Notes under the pieces: generated by a model
The model's input: only the letters and a program-made list of their open reading frames with translations
Database searches by the model: none
Told to the model about the DNA's origin: nothing
Assembly: GCF_000281975.1 (NCBI RefSeq)
Contig: NZ_AKKE01000019.1
Coordinates: forward strand, 1 to 64,000
Length of the DNA: 64,000 nucleotides
DNA from: Novosphingobium sp. AP12
Lineage (GTDB): Bacteria; Pseudomonadota; Alphaproteobacteria; Sphingomonadales; Sphingomonadaceae
Direction: 5' to 3'
Part shown: in pieces, positions 33,773-41,861 of the stretch
How the letters are laid out: each line of letters begins with the position of its first letter
Numbering within the stretch: the stretch's first letter is position 1
Program-made: the position numbers and the translations under genes

Positions 33773-34771
33773 TTACTTTGGAAGCTCGGGCGTTCCTGCC
33801 TCGACATAGGCGGCGATGAGCTGGGCAAAGCGGTCCGGTACTTCCAGCGGCGGGTAATGGCCCACGTCCGGCATCACCACCTTGGAAATCTGCGCGTGCG
33901 AGAGATAGCGCGTGATCGCCGTCACCGCCGGTTCCGGCAGTAGCGGATCGGCGCCCCCCCATATCAGGAAAGTCGGCTTGTCTACCTTGGCCATCTCGAT
34001 AGAGGCCTGCTTGCCGTCGCCGATGCGGGCGATCAGCGCGATCTGGTTCTTCTCGGGGACGCGGCGGTAGAAGTCGTAGTATTCCTTGCGCGTCTGCGCA
34101 GAAATCCGGGCCGCGTCGCCTGCGAAGTAGCTGAGGAACTGATCCCAGAAATCCTGGTCGCGGAAGCCCGTCTCCTTCGCGCGCGCCTGCGCATCGAGGA
34201 ACGCCTTGGGCATGACCAGATGGCTTGTGTCCACCGGATCGGATGGGGTGTTGGACAGGATCAGGCGCTCCACCATGTCGGGACGGCGGGCGGCAAGATA
34301 CATGCCCATGGTGCCTCCGCTCGATACGCCGACGACCGTCGCTTTCGTCACGCCCAACTTGTCCAGCAAGGCGATGGGAACGTCGGTGGGAACGAGCGCC
34401 TTTGCGGCCGCGTCGGTTGGGCCGTCGGACAGGCCGTAGCTGGGCAGGTCGAAGCGGATCACGCGGTAGCGGGTCTTCAGCACCTGCGTGATGCGGTCCC
34501 AGGTGCGCAGGCTGCTTTCCGACCCGTGGATCATCAGCAGCACCGGCGCGCCGCGCGGGCCTTCGTCCTTGTAGTGGATGCGCAGGCCGCCCACGGTGAG
34601 GAACTGGCTCTGCTTGTCGCTATAGAGCCTGCGCAGTTCCGTGACGGTCAGCCAGGGATGGTCCTGCGCCGTGGAAGAGGCAGGCGCGCCTTGCGCGAAG
34701 GCAGGCTGGATCGCGGCCGCAACAAGCGCGATGGCGAGAGCGGCGGGGCTGAAGCTACGCAATGGCGACAC
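33773..34771 (-). CDS. Secreted alpha/beta hydrolase, Ser-type
   Basis: 332 residues from GTG 34771, which places a normal signal peptide (SFSPAALAIALVAAAIQPAFAQ) at the N-terminus; an ATG at 34825 would put 18 polar residues before it. Catalytic elements: MIHGSESSLRTW, nucleophile GVSSG (Ser 150), acid WGGADPLLPEP, histidine DVGHYPPLEVP. It belongs with the exported Ser-type hydrolases at 6497, 7836 and 17985. It probably shares a transcript with the His-type hydrolase upstream (87-base gap). Confidence 0.85.
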   Translation of the reverse strand: MSPLRSFSPAALAIALVAAAIQPAFAQGAPASSTAQDHPWLTVTELRRLYSDKQSQFLTVGGLRIHYKDEGPRGAPVLLMIHGSESSLRTWDRITQVLKTRYRVIRFDLPSYGLSDGPTDAAAKALVPTDVPIALLDKLGVTKATVVGVSSGGTMGMYLAARRPDMVERLILSNTPSDPVDTSHLVMPKAFLDAQARAKETGFRDQDFWDQFLSYFAGDAARISAQTRKEYYDFYRRVPEKNQIALIARIGDGKQASIEMAKVDKPTFLIWGGADPLLPEPAVTAITRYLSHAQISKVVMPDVGHYPPLEVPDRFAQLIAAYVEAGTPELPK

Positions 34772-34858
34772 GTCTTTTCCATCCTTGAACCAGTGTGCTC
34801 CCCGGAGGGGCAGGTGCGGAAGCACGAAGGTAGCTTTGCGATCCGCAGGGCCCGACGA

Positions 34859-35716
34859 TCAGGCCGGACTGTCCGCCTGGAGACCAGTTCGGGCCGAATG
34901 CAGGAACCCAGCGACGGTGTCGGCCCAAGCTTCCGGCTGCTCGTCCACAATGTCCACGCCGCTGCCTTCGAGCGCGGCGTAGGCGAAATCCGGGCGCAGC
35001 GCATGGGCGGCAGGCGCATGATCGTGAATCACGTCGCCGGTGTTGGTGAGGATCATGGCAGGCTGGGTCACCAGCGGCAGGCGTGCCGCCTGGTCGTAGG
35101 TGAAGGCCGCGTGATGGCCCCACCAGTATGCGCCCCGGCCGGCGAGTGCCTGTACCGCATAGTCGGTGAGGCGCTCGGGCGGGATGGCGCCCTTGGCCAT
35201 CCAGTCGCGGACCTTGAAGATATGGGCGATGTGGCGCGCCTCGGGTTCGGCGCGGAAGGCCTTCTCGCTCTGGTGCAGGCCCTCCATGAATTCGCGCAGG
35301 CCCGCCTCGTCCACCAGTAGTGGGCCATTGATGACCAGCGCGCTCACGCGCGCGGGGAACAGCACCGCCGCCTCGGTGGCTGCGAGCGCGCCGGTATGGT
35401 GGCCGAGGACCGCGGCCTTCTCCAGCCCCAGCGCATCGAGCACCGCCGGCACGACCTGCGCGTAGTCGGCGATGGTGGGCGTGCCCGGCGTCACATCGGA
35501 GCCGCCGAAGCCGGGCATATCGATGCCGATGGCCCGGAAACCGCGCCGGGCCAGCGGTTCGTAGACATAGTCGAACTGCGATGAGGTCATCGGTGCCTGG
35601 TGCAGCAGCAGCAGAGGTGCGCCGTCACCGAGGCTCTGGAAGTGCACCTGCCCGAAAGGACCATCGGCATAACCGCGCCGGGTCACGGGTTTCGGGGGCA
35701 ACTGGGTCGAATTCAT
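34859..35716 (-). CDS. Alpha/beta-hydrolase-fold protein with His nucleophile position (GHHTG)
   Basis: 285 residues without signal peptide. LLLLHQAPMTSSQFDYVYEPL gives the oxyanion strand, IGIDMPGFGGSD the next, and LGHHTGALAATEA the elbow, with His 107 replacing serine. The acid candidate is in TNTGDVIHDHA. The position of the catalytic histidine reads EGSGVDIVDEQPEAW, without His. The HQxP oxyanion motif is shared with the copies at 11310 and 37199. So it is unlikely to act by the classical serine mechanism. Confidence 0.8.
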   Translation of the reverse strand: MNSTQLPPKPVTRRGYADGPFGQVHFQSLGDGAPLLLLHQAPMTSSQFDYVYEPLARRGFRAIGIDMPGFGGSDVTPGTPTIADYAQVVPAVLDALGLEKAAVLGHHTGALAATEAAVLFPARVSALVINGPLLVDEAGLREFMEGLHQSEKAFRAEPEARHIAHIFKVRDWMAKGAIPPERLTDYAVQALAGRGAYWWGHHAAFTYDQAARLPLVTQPAMILTNTGDVIHDHAPAAHALRPDFAYAALEGSGVDIVDEQPEAWADTVAGFLHSARTGLQADSPA

Positions 35717-35796
35717 GCGGCTTCACCTCGTGCGGCGTGGGTGTCCGTGCCGATAGTGCCTGCCGTGGCCGGAGCAGCGGACGGACCGGCGGCGAA

Positions 35797-35813
35797 TATC
35801 CGCCTGCCGGAGA
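35797..35813 (+). promoter_or_regulatory. Shared operator-like dyad, near-perfect copy
   Basis: TATCCGCCTGCCGGAGA is identical to the iclR-upstream dyad at 16 of 17 positions. It lies 81 bases upstream of the hydrolase start at 35716 and just before the end of the next gene upstream. Confidence 0.6.
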
Positions 35814-35819
35814 TCGCGT

Positions 35820-36497
35820 TCAGGTATTTCCCGATATTTCGGTGAGTTCGTAGCGCGCGCCGACCATGTCCCAGGTCATCTGCACGAAAGTGGCCCGCGG
35901 CCCGTGTACCCACAAGTCGGCGGGCGGCCAGTCCTCATGCCAGCGCAGGGCATGGCGGTCCGCGTCGAACGTGCCGGCGGGCACTGTCACGTGCTCGCGG
36001 CCGAGCCAGGCGGCGTCGATTGCGACCGGCATGGCGTAAAGGCCCTGGTCGCCGTTCGGCGAAATCGAATTGGTCACGCCACGCACCGGCACGAACTCGC
36101 CGCGCCGACTGGTCCCGCGTAGAGGCGCCATCAGCGCGTCTCCGACAAGGGGGTGGAGCCCGAGGTAGGCGGCCGGTTCTTCCAACGGCAGGCTCTGCGA
36201 TATCCGCCCCAGGTCTGCCATGCGCGCCTCGCAGTGCAATCCCGCGTCATCCGAGAGGAACAGGGCCGTGCCCTTGACCGCCCCGCCGGTCGTGACCCGG
36301 CAGAAGGCATCCACCGGACGCGAGAAGGCGTCGAGGAAATAGGTCACGTCGCGGGTGAGGGCAGCGTCGTCCATTTCGCAGAAGGCGCGAAGGCTGCTGG
36401 CGCCGGTCTGCGGATGATCGATCCGTTCGAACCATTCGCGCCCGGTTTCCACGCCGTCCCTGAGGTAGGAAATGTGCCCCCGAACATGATTGGCCAT
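35820..36497 (-). CDS. Hypothetical protein, probably beta-rich
   Basis: 225 residues from ATG 36497; an ATG at 36542 gives a longer product. I do not recognise the family. The sequence has repeated short beta-like segments (GHISYLRDGVETGREWFERI, VDAFCRVTTGGAVKGTALFL, PAGTFDADRHALRWHED), suggesting a lipocalin-like or tandem beta-barrel fold that binds or isomerises a small molecule. It has no export signal. It is divergent from the VOC gene; a shared dyad lies between them, 76 bases from this start. Confidence 0.7.
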   Translation of the reverse strand: MANHVRGHISYLRDGVETGREWFERIDHPQTGASSLRAFCEMDDAALTRDVTYFLDAFSRPVDAFCRVTTGGAVKGTALFLSDDAGLHCEARMADLGRISQSLPLEEPAAYLGLHPLVGDALMAPLRGTSRRGEFVPVRGVTNSISPNGDQGLYAMPVAIDAAWLGREHVTVPAGTFDADRHALRWHEDWPPADLWVHGPRATFVQMTWDMVGARYELTEISGNT

Positions 36498-36572
36498 AAG
36501 CGAGGATCCCGGTTGCCTTGCGCTTGCTCTGTAGGCGAACACCCGTGCACCGCAAGGCTAGAGGAAGGAGCA

Positions 36573-36589
36573 TATCCACCTGTCGGGGA
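36573..36589 (+). promoter_or_regulatory. Shared operator-like dyad in divergent region
   Basis: TATCCACCTGTCGGGGA matches 13 of 17 positions of the iclR-upstream dyad. It lies 76 bases from the minus-strand start (36497) and 78 bases from the plus-strand start (36667), so one site may serve both. Confidence 0.55.
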
Positions 36590-36666
36590 CCTGCGTGAAG
36601 CCGGCTGCAAGGCTGCCTCGCCTCGCGTCTGCTCGTTTTTCGACACCCCAGCGGAGCCCGACAACC

Positions 36667-37173
36667 ATGCAGGATCATCCTAGTTCCGCCTTGATACGCG
36701 CCACGCTGTTCGTGCGCGATCTCGACCGTGCGGTCCGTTTCTATCGAGCCATCGGGTTGACCGAAACCTATTTCGAGGGGGCTCTGAACCATCCGTCGGC
36801 CATGGCGATCCTAGGTTTCGGGGACCCCAGGCCGTTCCGCATATGCATCGTCAAGCGACCCGGGCCGAACTACGGCATGATCGGACTGTTCCAGCTCGCG
36901 GAAGGCACACCCGCCGAGGAAGTCCCGGTCGCGACAGGACCGGCGCGGATCGGCGAGGTCGCCCTGGTTTTCTACGTCACCAGCATGGAGGCGACGCTTG
37001 CAGAATTGCGCACGCTGGGCGCAACCTGGGCACCCGAGCCGATGCTGTTCACGATGGAGCACCGCGCCCAGCTCGAAGTCTGCATCCGCGACTGCGACGG
37101 CGTCTTCATCAATCTCGTGGAGACCGACCCCGCCGAGCAGAACCGCACAGCACCGGAGCTGTCCTATTCCTGA
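36667..37173 (+). CDS. VOC/glyoxalase-fold protein
   Basis: 168 residues from ATG 36667. Paired beta-alpha-beta-beta-beta units are seen: ATLFVRDLDRAVRFYRAIGL in the first module and VFYVTSMEATLAELRTLGA in the second, ending CDGVFINLVE with the usual late metal-binding Glu. The superfamily covers extradiol dioxygenases, glyoxalase I and epimerases; this short single-pair version is not an obvious ring-cleavage enzyme. It leads the plus-strand run, 25 bases before a His-type hydrolase. Confidence 0.8.
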   Translation: MQDHPSSALIRATLFVRDLDRAVRFYRAIGLTETYFEGALNHPSAMAILGFGDPRPFRICIVKRPGPNYGMIGLFQLAEGTPAEEVPVATGPARIGEVALVFYVTSMEATLAELRTLGATWAPEPMLFTMEHRAQLEVCIRDCDGVFINLVETDPAEQNRTAPELSYS

Positions 37174-37198
37174 TGCGCAAAAACCGGGAGATTTTGCA

Positions 37199-38023
37199 AT
37201 GAGTGCCATCAAGCGTGGCTATGCCGACAGTCGCTACGGGCAGCTTCATTATCGGATCGCACAGGGTGCCGCCGGTGGGGACGGGCTTCCGCTCCTCTGC
37301 CTCCACCAGACCCCCAGCAACGGTAGGGATTGGGTGCCGGTGATGGGGCCGCTGTCGAACGGCCGGACCGTGATCGCCGTCGACACCCCGGGGTACGGCA
37401 TGAGCGACGCCCCGCCCGAGCCAGTGCGGATCGAAGACTTCGCGCAAGTGATGGCCGCCTTGATGGCCGATCTCGCAGTGCAGGGCCTCGTCACGCCGGG
37501 GCCGTTCGACGTCCTGGGATTCCACACCGGCTCGTTGATCGCGACCGAGCTTGCTCGCAGCCTGCCGCAGCGGGTGCGCCGTGTCGCGGTCTTCGGCGTG
37601 GCGGCTTATCCGGCCGAGGTGCGCGAGGCCAAGCTGGCAAGCCTGCTAGGCGCTTTCCCCCCGCCGGGCGAGGACCTGTCCCACGTCGAAAAGCTTTGGT
37701 CGATCATCGGCGAACTCAGCGACCCGCACATTCCCTATGAGGAGCGGCACATCAACATGGCCGAGTGTCTGCGCCTCGGTGCGCGGATGCCCTGGGGCTA
37801 CATCTCGGTATTTCGCTATGACTTTCTCGGCGCCATGGCGCAGGTCGAGCAGCCGGTCCTCGTATTAAATCCCGAGGACGACCTCTGGGAGGTCACGCTG
37901 GAGACGGCGCACCATTATCGTAACGGCCGCAGGATCGATCTGCGCGGCGTCAAGCACGGCGTGCTGCGGCTGGAGCGGGACCGCGTGGTGGCCGAGATCG
38001 AAGACTTCCTCGGCTCGGCATGA
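37199..38023 (+). CDS. Alpha/beta-hydrolase-fold protein with His nucleophile position (GFHTG)
   Basis: 274 residues from ATG 37199, with GGGAG about 10 bases upstream. Motifs: LLCLHQTPSNGRDW, IAVDTPGYGMSDAPPEP and elbow VLGFHTGSL with His 109 in the serine position. Acid candidate NPEDDLW; a late histidine is present in GVKHGVLRLE. It is most similar to 11310-12218, which shares DTPGYGMSDAPP and GFHTG. It has no signal peptide, so it is cytoplasmic, unlike the Ser-type group. Confidence 0.82.
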   Translation: MSAIKRGYADSRYGQLHYRIAQGAAGGDGLPLLCLHQTPSNGRDWVPVMGPLSNGRTVIAVDTPGYGMSDAPPEPVRIEDFAQVMAALMADLAVQGLVTPGPFDVLGFHTGSLIATELARSLPQRVRRVAVFGVAAYPAEVREAKLASLLGAFPPPGEDLSHVEKLWSIIGELSDPHIPYEERHINMAECLRLGARMPWGYISVFRYDFLGAMAQVEQPVLVLNPEDDLWEVTLETAHHYRNGRRIDLRGVKHGVLRLERDRVVAEIEDFLGSA

Positions 38024-38045
38024 GAAGCGCGGCGATTGATCCGGT

Positions 38046-38062
38046 TATCCGACTGATGGGCA
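38046..38062 (+). promoter_or_regulatory. Shared operator-like dyad before the amine oxidase-like gene
   Basis: TATCCGACTGATGGGCA differs at one position from the copy at 61435-61451 and at five from the iclR-upstream copy. It ends 113 bases before the preferred start at 38175. Confidence 0.45.
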
Positions 38063-38174
38063 TCCATGTGGCTCCGCTCCGGCCTGCGGTGCTGCGCGAT
38101 ATCCCTGCAGCGGGGTATTGATGCCGCGCGATTCCTGCGCGTTTCGGCCCGGAGCGTATGAGGAGCAAGCACGG

Positions 38175-39644
38175 ATGGTGATGGACAGGCGCAGATTCGC
38201 ATTCGGTGCACTGGCACTCGGCGTGGGCGCTCTGGCCTCGGGACTGCCGCAGCCCGCCGCTGCGAAGGCGGCCAGCGGCAAGTCTGCCTCCGCCGCCCGT
38301 TCCGGCGAGCCCGACGTGCTGGTCCTCGGCGCCGGCATCTCCGGCCTGCAGGCGGCGTGGCTGCTGGAGGACCAGGGCCTGAAGGTCACCGTCATCGAGG
38401 GCCGTGACCGCGTCGGAGGGCGGATCATGACCCTCCTCGACCAGCCGGGCTATCCCGAGATGGGCTTCAATTCGATGGGCGAGGGCTATGGTCGGGGCCT
38501 CGACATCGCGGCGCGCGCGGGCGTCGAGATGCAGGAAGTGGGTGCGCGCTATCGCATCGGCCCGCCGAGCCTGCTTTACATCGGCGATACGCCGCTCACG
38601 CGCGAGGAATGGGCGAAGTTTCCCGGCAATCCCTTCCCCGATGCGCTCAAATCGGTGCTTCCGGGTGAACTGGTGCCGATGCTGGTCGCGCAGAAGACCC
38701 GGCTGGCGGACTGGAATTCGTGGCACGATCCGGTCAATGCAAAGCTCGACATCTCGCTTCACGAGTTCCTACGCCAACAGGGGCTGTCGGATCAGGCGAT
38801 CCACCTCGCTTACGATATCGCGCCCTATTACGGCATGAACGCCTACGACGTCTCGGCGCTGCTCAGCGAGTACAACGACGGCTTCGTCAAGGCGCAGATC
38901 GCGGCAGGGCCGAATTCCTTCGCGGTCAAGGGCGGCAACCTGCTGATGCCGATGGCGCTGGCCAAGCAGATGAAAGGCGACCTTCTACTGGGACGCGAGA
39001 TCGTGGCGATCCGGCAGGACGGCGGCAGGGTAACCGTCCACTGCGCGGATGGCGCGACGTTCTCGGCACCCAAGGTGATCTGCTCGCTGCCGTTCTCGGC
39101 GCTGCGCAATGTTGCCATCGAGCCCGGCCTGTCCGGCATCCAGGCGCAGGCGGTCGCACAGCTCGGCTATCAGCCGATCTCGATGGTCTTCGTCACGGCG
39201 GAGACGCCGTTCTGGGAACAGGACGGCCTATCGCCCGGCATGTGGACCGACGGCGTGCTGGGCAACGTCATCCCCCAGCGTTACGGCGACGACCCGCAGC
39301 AGGTCACCGGCTTCATCGTCCAGGCCCGTGCCAACCTTGCCAACTACTGGGACCGCATGGGCGCCGATGCGGCCAAGGCGATGGTCGTTGCGCGGATCGA
39401 GGCGTTGAGGCCCGCCGCGAAGGGCAAGCTCGCCGCGCATTCGTACTTCAGCTGGTCCCAGGAAAAGTTCAACCTCGGTGACTTTTCCTACATTGCGCCG
39501 GGGCAGGTCTCGTGGATGGACGAGATGGCGAAGCCTGCGGGCAACTTGTTCTTCTGCGGCGAGCATACCGCCACAGGCGCGCGCGGACTCGAAGGCGCGC
39601 TGGAATCGTCCGAGCGCGTGGCCCTTGAAGTCCTCGGCATGTGA
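38175..39644 (+). CDS. Tat-exported flavin amine oxidase-family protein
   Basis: 489 residues from ATG 38175, with GAGGAG upstream; ATG 38181 is equally in frame. The leader is DRRRFAFGALALG, a twin-arginine type. It has the amine oxidase/phytoene desaturase FAD fold: VLVLGAGISGLQAAWLLE, VIEGRDRVGGRIMT, and the C-terminal FFCGEHTATGARGLEGALESS. Relatives oxidise amines, amino acids or carotenoid-like chains in the periplasm. It carries its own dyad upstream and precedes the imidase-like gene by 140 bases. Confidence 0.85.
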   Translation: MVMDRRRFAFGALALGVGALASGLPQPAAAKAASGKSASAARSGEPDVLVLGAGISGLQAAWLLEDQGLKVTVIEGRDRVGGRIMTLLDQPGYPEMGFNSMGEGYGRGLDIAARAGVEMQEVGARYRIGPPSLLYIGDTPLTREEWAKFPGNPFPDALKSVLPGELVPMLVAQKTRLADWNSWHDPVNAKLDISLHEFLRQQGLSDQAIHLAYDIAPYYGMNAYDVSALLSEYNDGFVKAQIAAGPNSFAVKGGNLLMPMALAKQMKGDLLLGREIVAIRQDGGRVTVHCADGATFSAPKVICSLPFSALRNVAIEPGLSGIQAQAVAQLGYQPISMVFVTAETPFWEQDGLSPGMWTDGVLGNVIPQRYGDDPQQVTGFIVQARANLANYWDRMGADAAKAMVVARIEALRPAAKGKLAAHSYFSWSQEKFNLGDFSYIAPGQVSWMDEMAKPAGNLFFCGEHTATGARGLEGALESSERVALEVLGM

Positions 39645-39784
39645 ATGCCATGAAGCGCCGTCCCCGGTTTCACCGAACCCGACCAGCGATTGATCGCAAG
39701 GCGGAGATTCGCGGCGCGGGGGTGGGGAAGGATGCCTGGACTATGGTTCGGGTCCTATAACAAGTCGCAAGCGAGAATTGTCCC

Positions 39785-40708
39785 ATGGAATACGATTACG
39801 TTCCCCTTCCGCAGCGCCAGCCCCTCAAGTGGCCGAACGGCGCGAGGGTCGCCCTGATCCTGACGTTCAACCTGGAAACCTGGGATCTCACCAAGGATAC
39901 CGACAAGCCCTATTACGCGGGCGGTCCGGCGATCCTGCCCGACGTGCTGCCCGGCAACACGCCCGACTTCCCGAACTTCACCTGGCGCGAATATGGCCAG
40001 CGCGTGGGCATCTGGCGCCTGTTCGACCTGTTCGACGAATTGGGCGTTCCGGCCAGCTGCACGACCAATGCCGTGACTTTCGAGCGCCGCAAGGCGATGA
40101 CCGACGCCGTGCTTGAGCGCGGCTGGGAGCTGCTGACCCATAACTGGGAGCAGGGCGAACTGCTCACCAACTTCGCCCACCACCCCGAGAAAGAGCGGGA
40201 CATCGTGCTGCGCAGCCTCGAGCAGTTCGAGAAGTACACCGGGCGCAAGTCCAAGGGCTGGCTGTCGTCCAGCCTGCGCGGCACGATGCAGACCGCCGAC
40301 ATTCTCGCCGAGCAGGGCTGCACGTTCTACTGCGACATCATGAACGACGACCAGCCGTTCCTGCTGCGCACGCCCCACGGCCCGATCGTCTCCGTCCCGT
40401 ACTCGAACGAGATCAACGATTTCACCTTCATCACCCGCAAGAACTTCACCACCGACCAGTTCCGCGACGCGCTGATCGAGGAACTCGACGTGCTCTATGC
40501 CGAGGGTGCGAAGACCGGGCGGATCATGAACGTGGGCCTGCACCCGCATGTCTCGGGCCGCGCCCACCGCGTGCGCGCGCTGCGTGAATTCATCGAGCAC
40601 GCCAAGTCGCTGCCGGACGTCTGGTGGGCCACGCGCGAGGAGATCGCCGAGTGGTATCTACAGAACCACGAGAGCCACATTCCCGGCCAGCTCGAAGCGA
40701 AGAGCTGA
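39785..40708 (+). CDS. Polysaccharide deacetylase-fold hydrolase (PuuE/cyclic imidase-like)
   Basis: 307 residues. NodB-like barrel of the allantoinase PuuE/cyclic imide hydrolase branch: ALILTFNLETWD, WREYGQRVGIWRLFDLFDELGVPAS, WELLTHNWEQGELL, GWLSSSLRGTMQTADILAEQG, and MNVGLHPHVSGRAHRVRALREF. Enzymes of this branch open cyclic amides and imides rather than chitin. With the maleamate-amidase-like gene at 31020 it could form an imide to half-amide to dicarboxylate sequence. It is 1 base from the next gene. The exact substrate is inferred only. Confidence 0.78.
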   Translation: MEYDYVPLPQRQPLKWPNGARVALILTFNLETWDLTKDTDKPYYAGGPAILPDVLPGNTPDFPNFTWREYGQRVGIWRLFDLFDELGVPASCTTNAVTFERRKAMTDAVLERGWELLTHNWEQGELLTNFAHHPEKERDIVLRSLEQFEKYTGRKSKGWLSSSLRGTMQTADILAEQGCTFYCDIMNDDQPFLLRTPHGPIVSVPYSNEINDFTFITRKNFTTDQFRDALIEELDVLYAEGAKTGRIMNVGLHPHVSGRAHRVRALREFIEHAKSLPDVWWATREEIAEWYLQNHESHIPGQLEAKS

Positions 40709-40709
40709 C

Positions 40710-41861
40710 ATGGCGCGTCCCGAGACCATCGTCGTGGTGGGTGGCGGCATTGCGGGAATGACCGCGGCCGCCGCGCTGGCGCAAGAAGGCTTCAAGGTCA
40801 CGCTGCTCGAAAGCGCGCGTCAATTCGGCGAGATCGGGGCGGGCGTCACGCTCTCCCCGAACGCCATGAAGGGCCTCGACTTTATCGGTATCTGCGAGGA
40901 GGCGGCGAGCGCGGGCGTCGAGCCCAGCCGGCAGCGCATCCAGCACTGGCACGATGGCCGCACCATCGTCGCGAAGGACCGCTCCGACCAGCGCGACAAG
41001 TACGGTGCGCCTTACGTCACCATTCACCGCGCCGACCTGCACGAAGTGCTGCTCGGCGCCGCGCGACGCGCGGGCGTCGACCTGCGCACCAGCGCGGGGG
41101 TGGTTTCCAGTGAGGGCAACACGGTGACGCTGGTGGACGGCTCCACGGTCACGGGTGACCTCATCGTCGGTGCGGACGGCGTCAAGTCGGTCATCCGCGA
41201 GCGCTTCGAGACCACGCCGCCGCACTTCACCGGCCACGTCGCCTGGCGCTGCCTGGTGCCGGTGACGGCGGAATTGCAGGAGCTTTCGGACTTTCCCGGC
41301 ATCATCATCGGCCCCGGCGCGATGATCACGCGCTACAATATCCGCGGTTCGACGGCGATGAACCTTGTGTTCTTCTCGCGCCAGGACGGTTGGAACGAGG
41401 AGGGCTGGACCACGCCGGTCGATCCCGAGGAAGTCCGCAAGGTCTACGAAGGCTGGTGCGAGGATGCGCAGAAGCTCATCGCGGCGGCCTGCGAGCAGCC
41501 GATGTACAAGTGGGCGATCAATGCGCGCACCGCGCTGCCCGGCTGGATCATCGACGACAACGTGACGCTGATCGGCGATGCGGCCCATGCCATGACGCCG
41601 TTCCTCGGCCACGGCGCCGCCTGCGGGATCGAGGATGGCGTCGTCCTTGCCCGCGCGCTGGCAGCGTCGGAGACGATTGGCGAGGGTCTGAGGCGCTATG
41701 AAGCCGCTCGCCATGAACGCGCGACTTTCATCCAGGCCGAAAGCAACGCCAACGCCGACCGAATGCAGGGCCAGAATACGGACTTCTTCGGCCTCGAGGG
41801 CACCAAGGACGAGGAATCTCTCGGCCTGTTCAACTACGATTGCAGGACGGTGCCGGTATGA
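40710..41861 (+). CDS. FAD-dependent monooxygenase, salicylate/6-hydroxynicotinate hydroxylase-like
   Basis: 383 residues. Group A hydroxylase: VVVGGGIAGMTAAAALAQEG, the GAGVTLSPNAMKGLDFIG segment typical of salicylate hydroxylase and NicC, LIVGADGVKSVIRERF, and GDAAHAMTPFLGHGAACGIEDGVVLARAL. It should hydroxylate, perhaps with decarboxylation, an aromatic or heteroaromatic acid using NAD(P)H. It is flanked by the imidase-like gene (1-base gap) and an aldehyde dehydrogenase (ATGA overlap), so these three act in one unit. It is distinct from the MhpA-like pair. Confidence 0.87.
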   Translation: MARPETIVVVGGGIAGMTAAAALAQEGFKVTLLESARQFGEIGAGVTLSPNAMKGLDFIGICEEAASAGVEPSRQRIQHWHDGRTIVAKDRSDQRDKYGAPYVTIHRADLHEVLLGAARRAGVDLRTSAGVVSSEGNTVTLVDGSTVTGDLIVGADGVKSVIRERFETTPPHFTGHVAWRCLVPVTAELQELSDFPGIIIGPGAMITRYNIRGSTAMNLVFFSRQDGWNEEGWTTPVDPEEVRKVYEGWCEDAQKLIAAACEQPMYKWAINARTALPGWIIDDNVTLIGDAAHAMTPFLGHGAACGIEDGVVLARALAASETIGEGLRRYEAARHERATFIQAESNANADRMQGQNTDFFGLEGTKDEESLGLFNYDCRTVPV

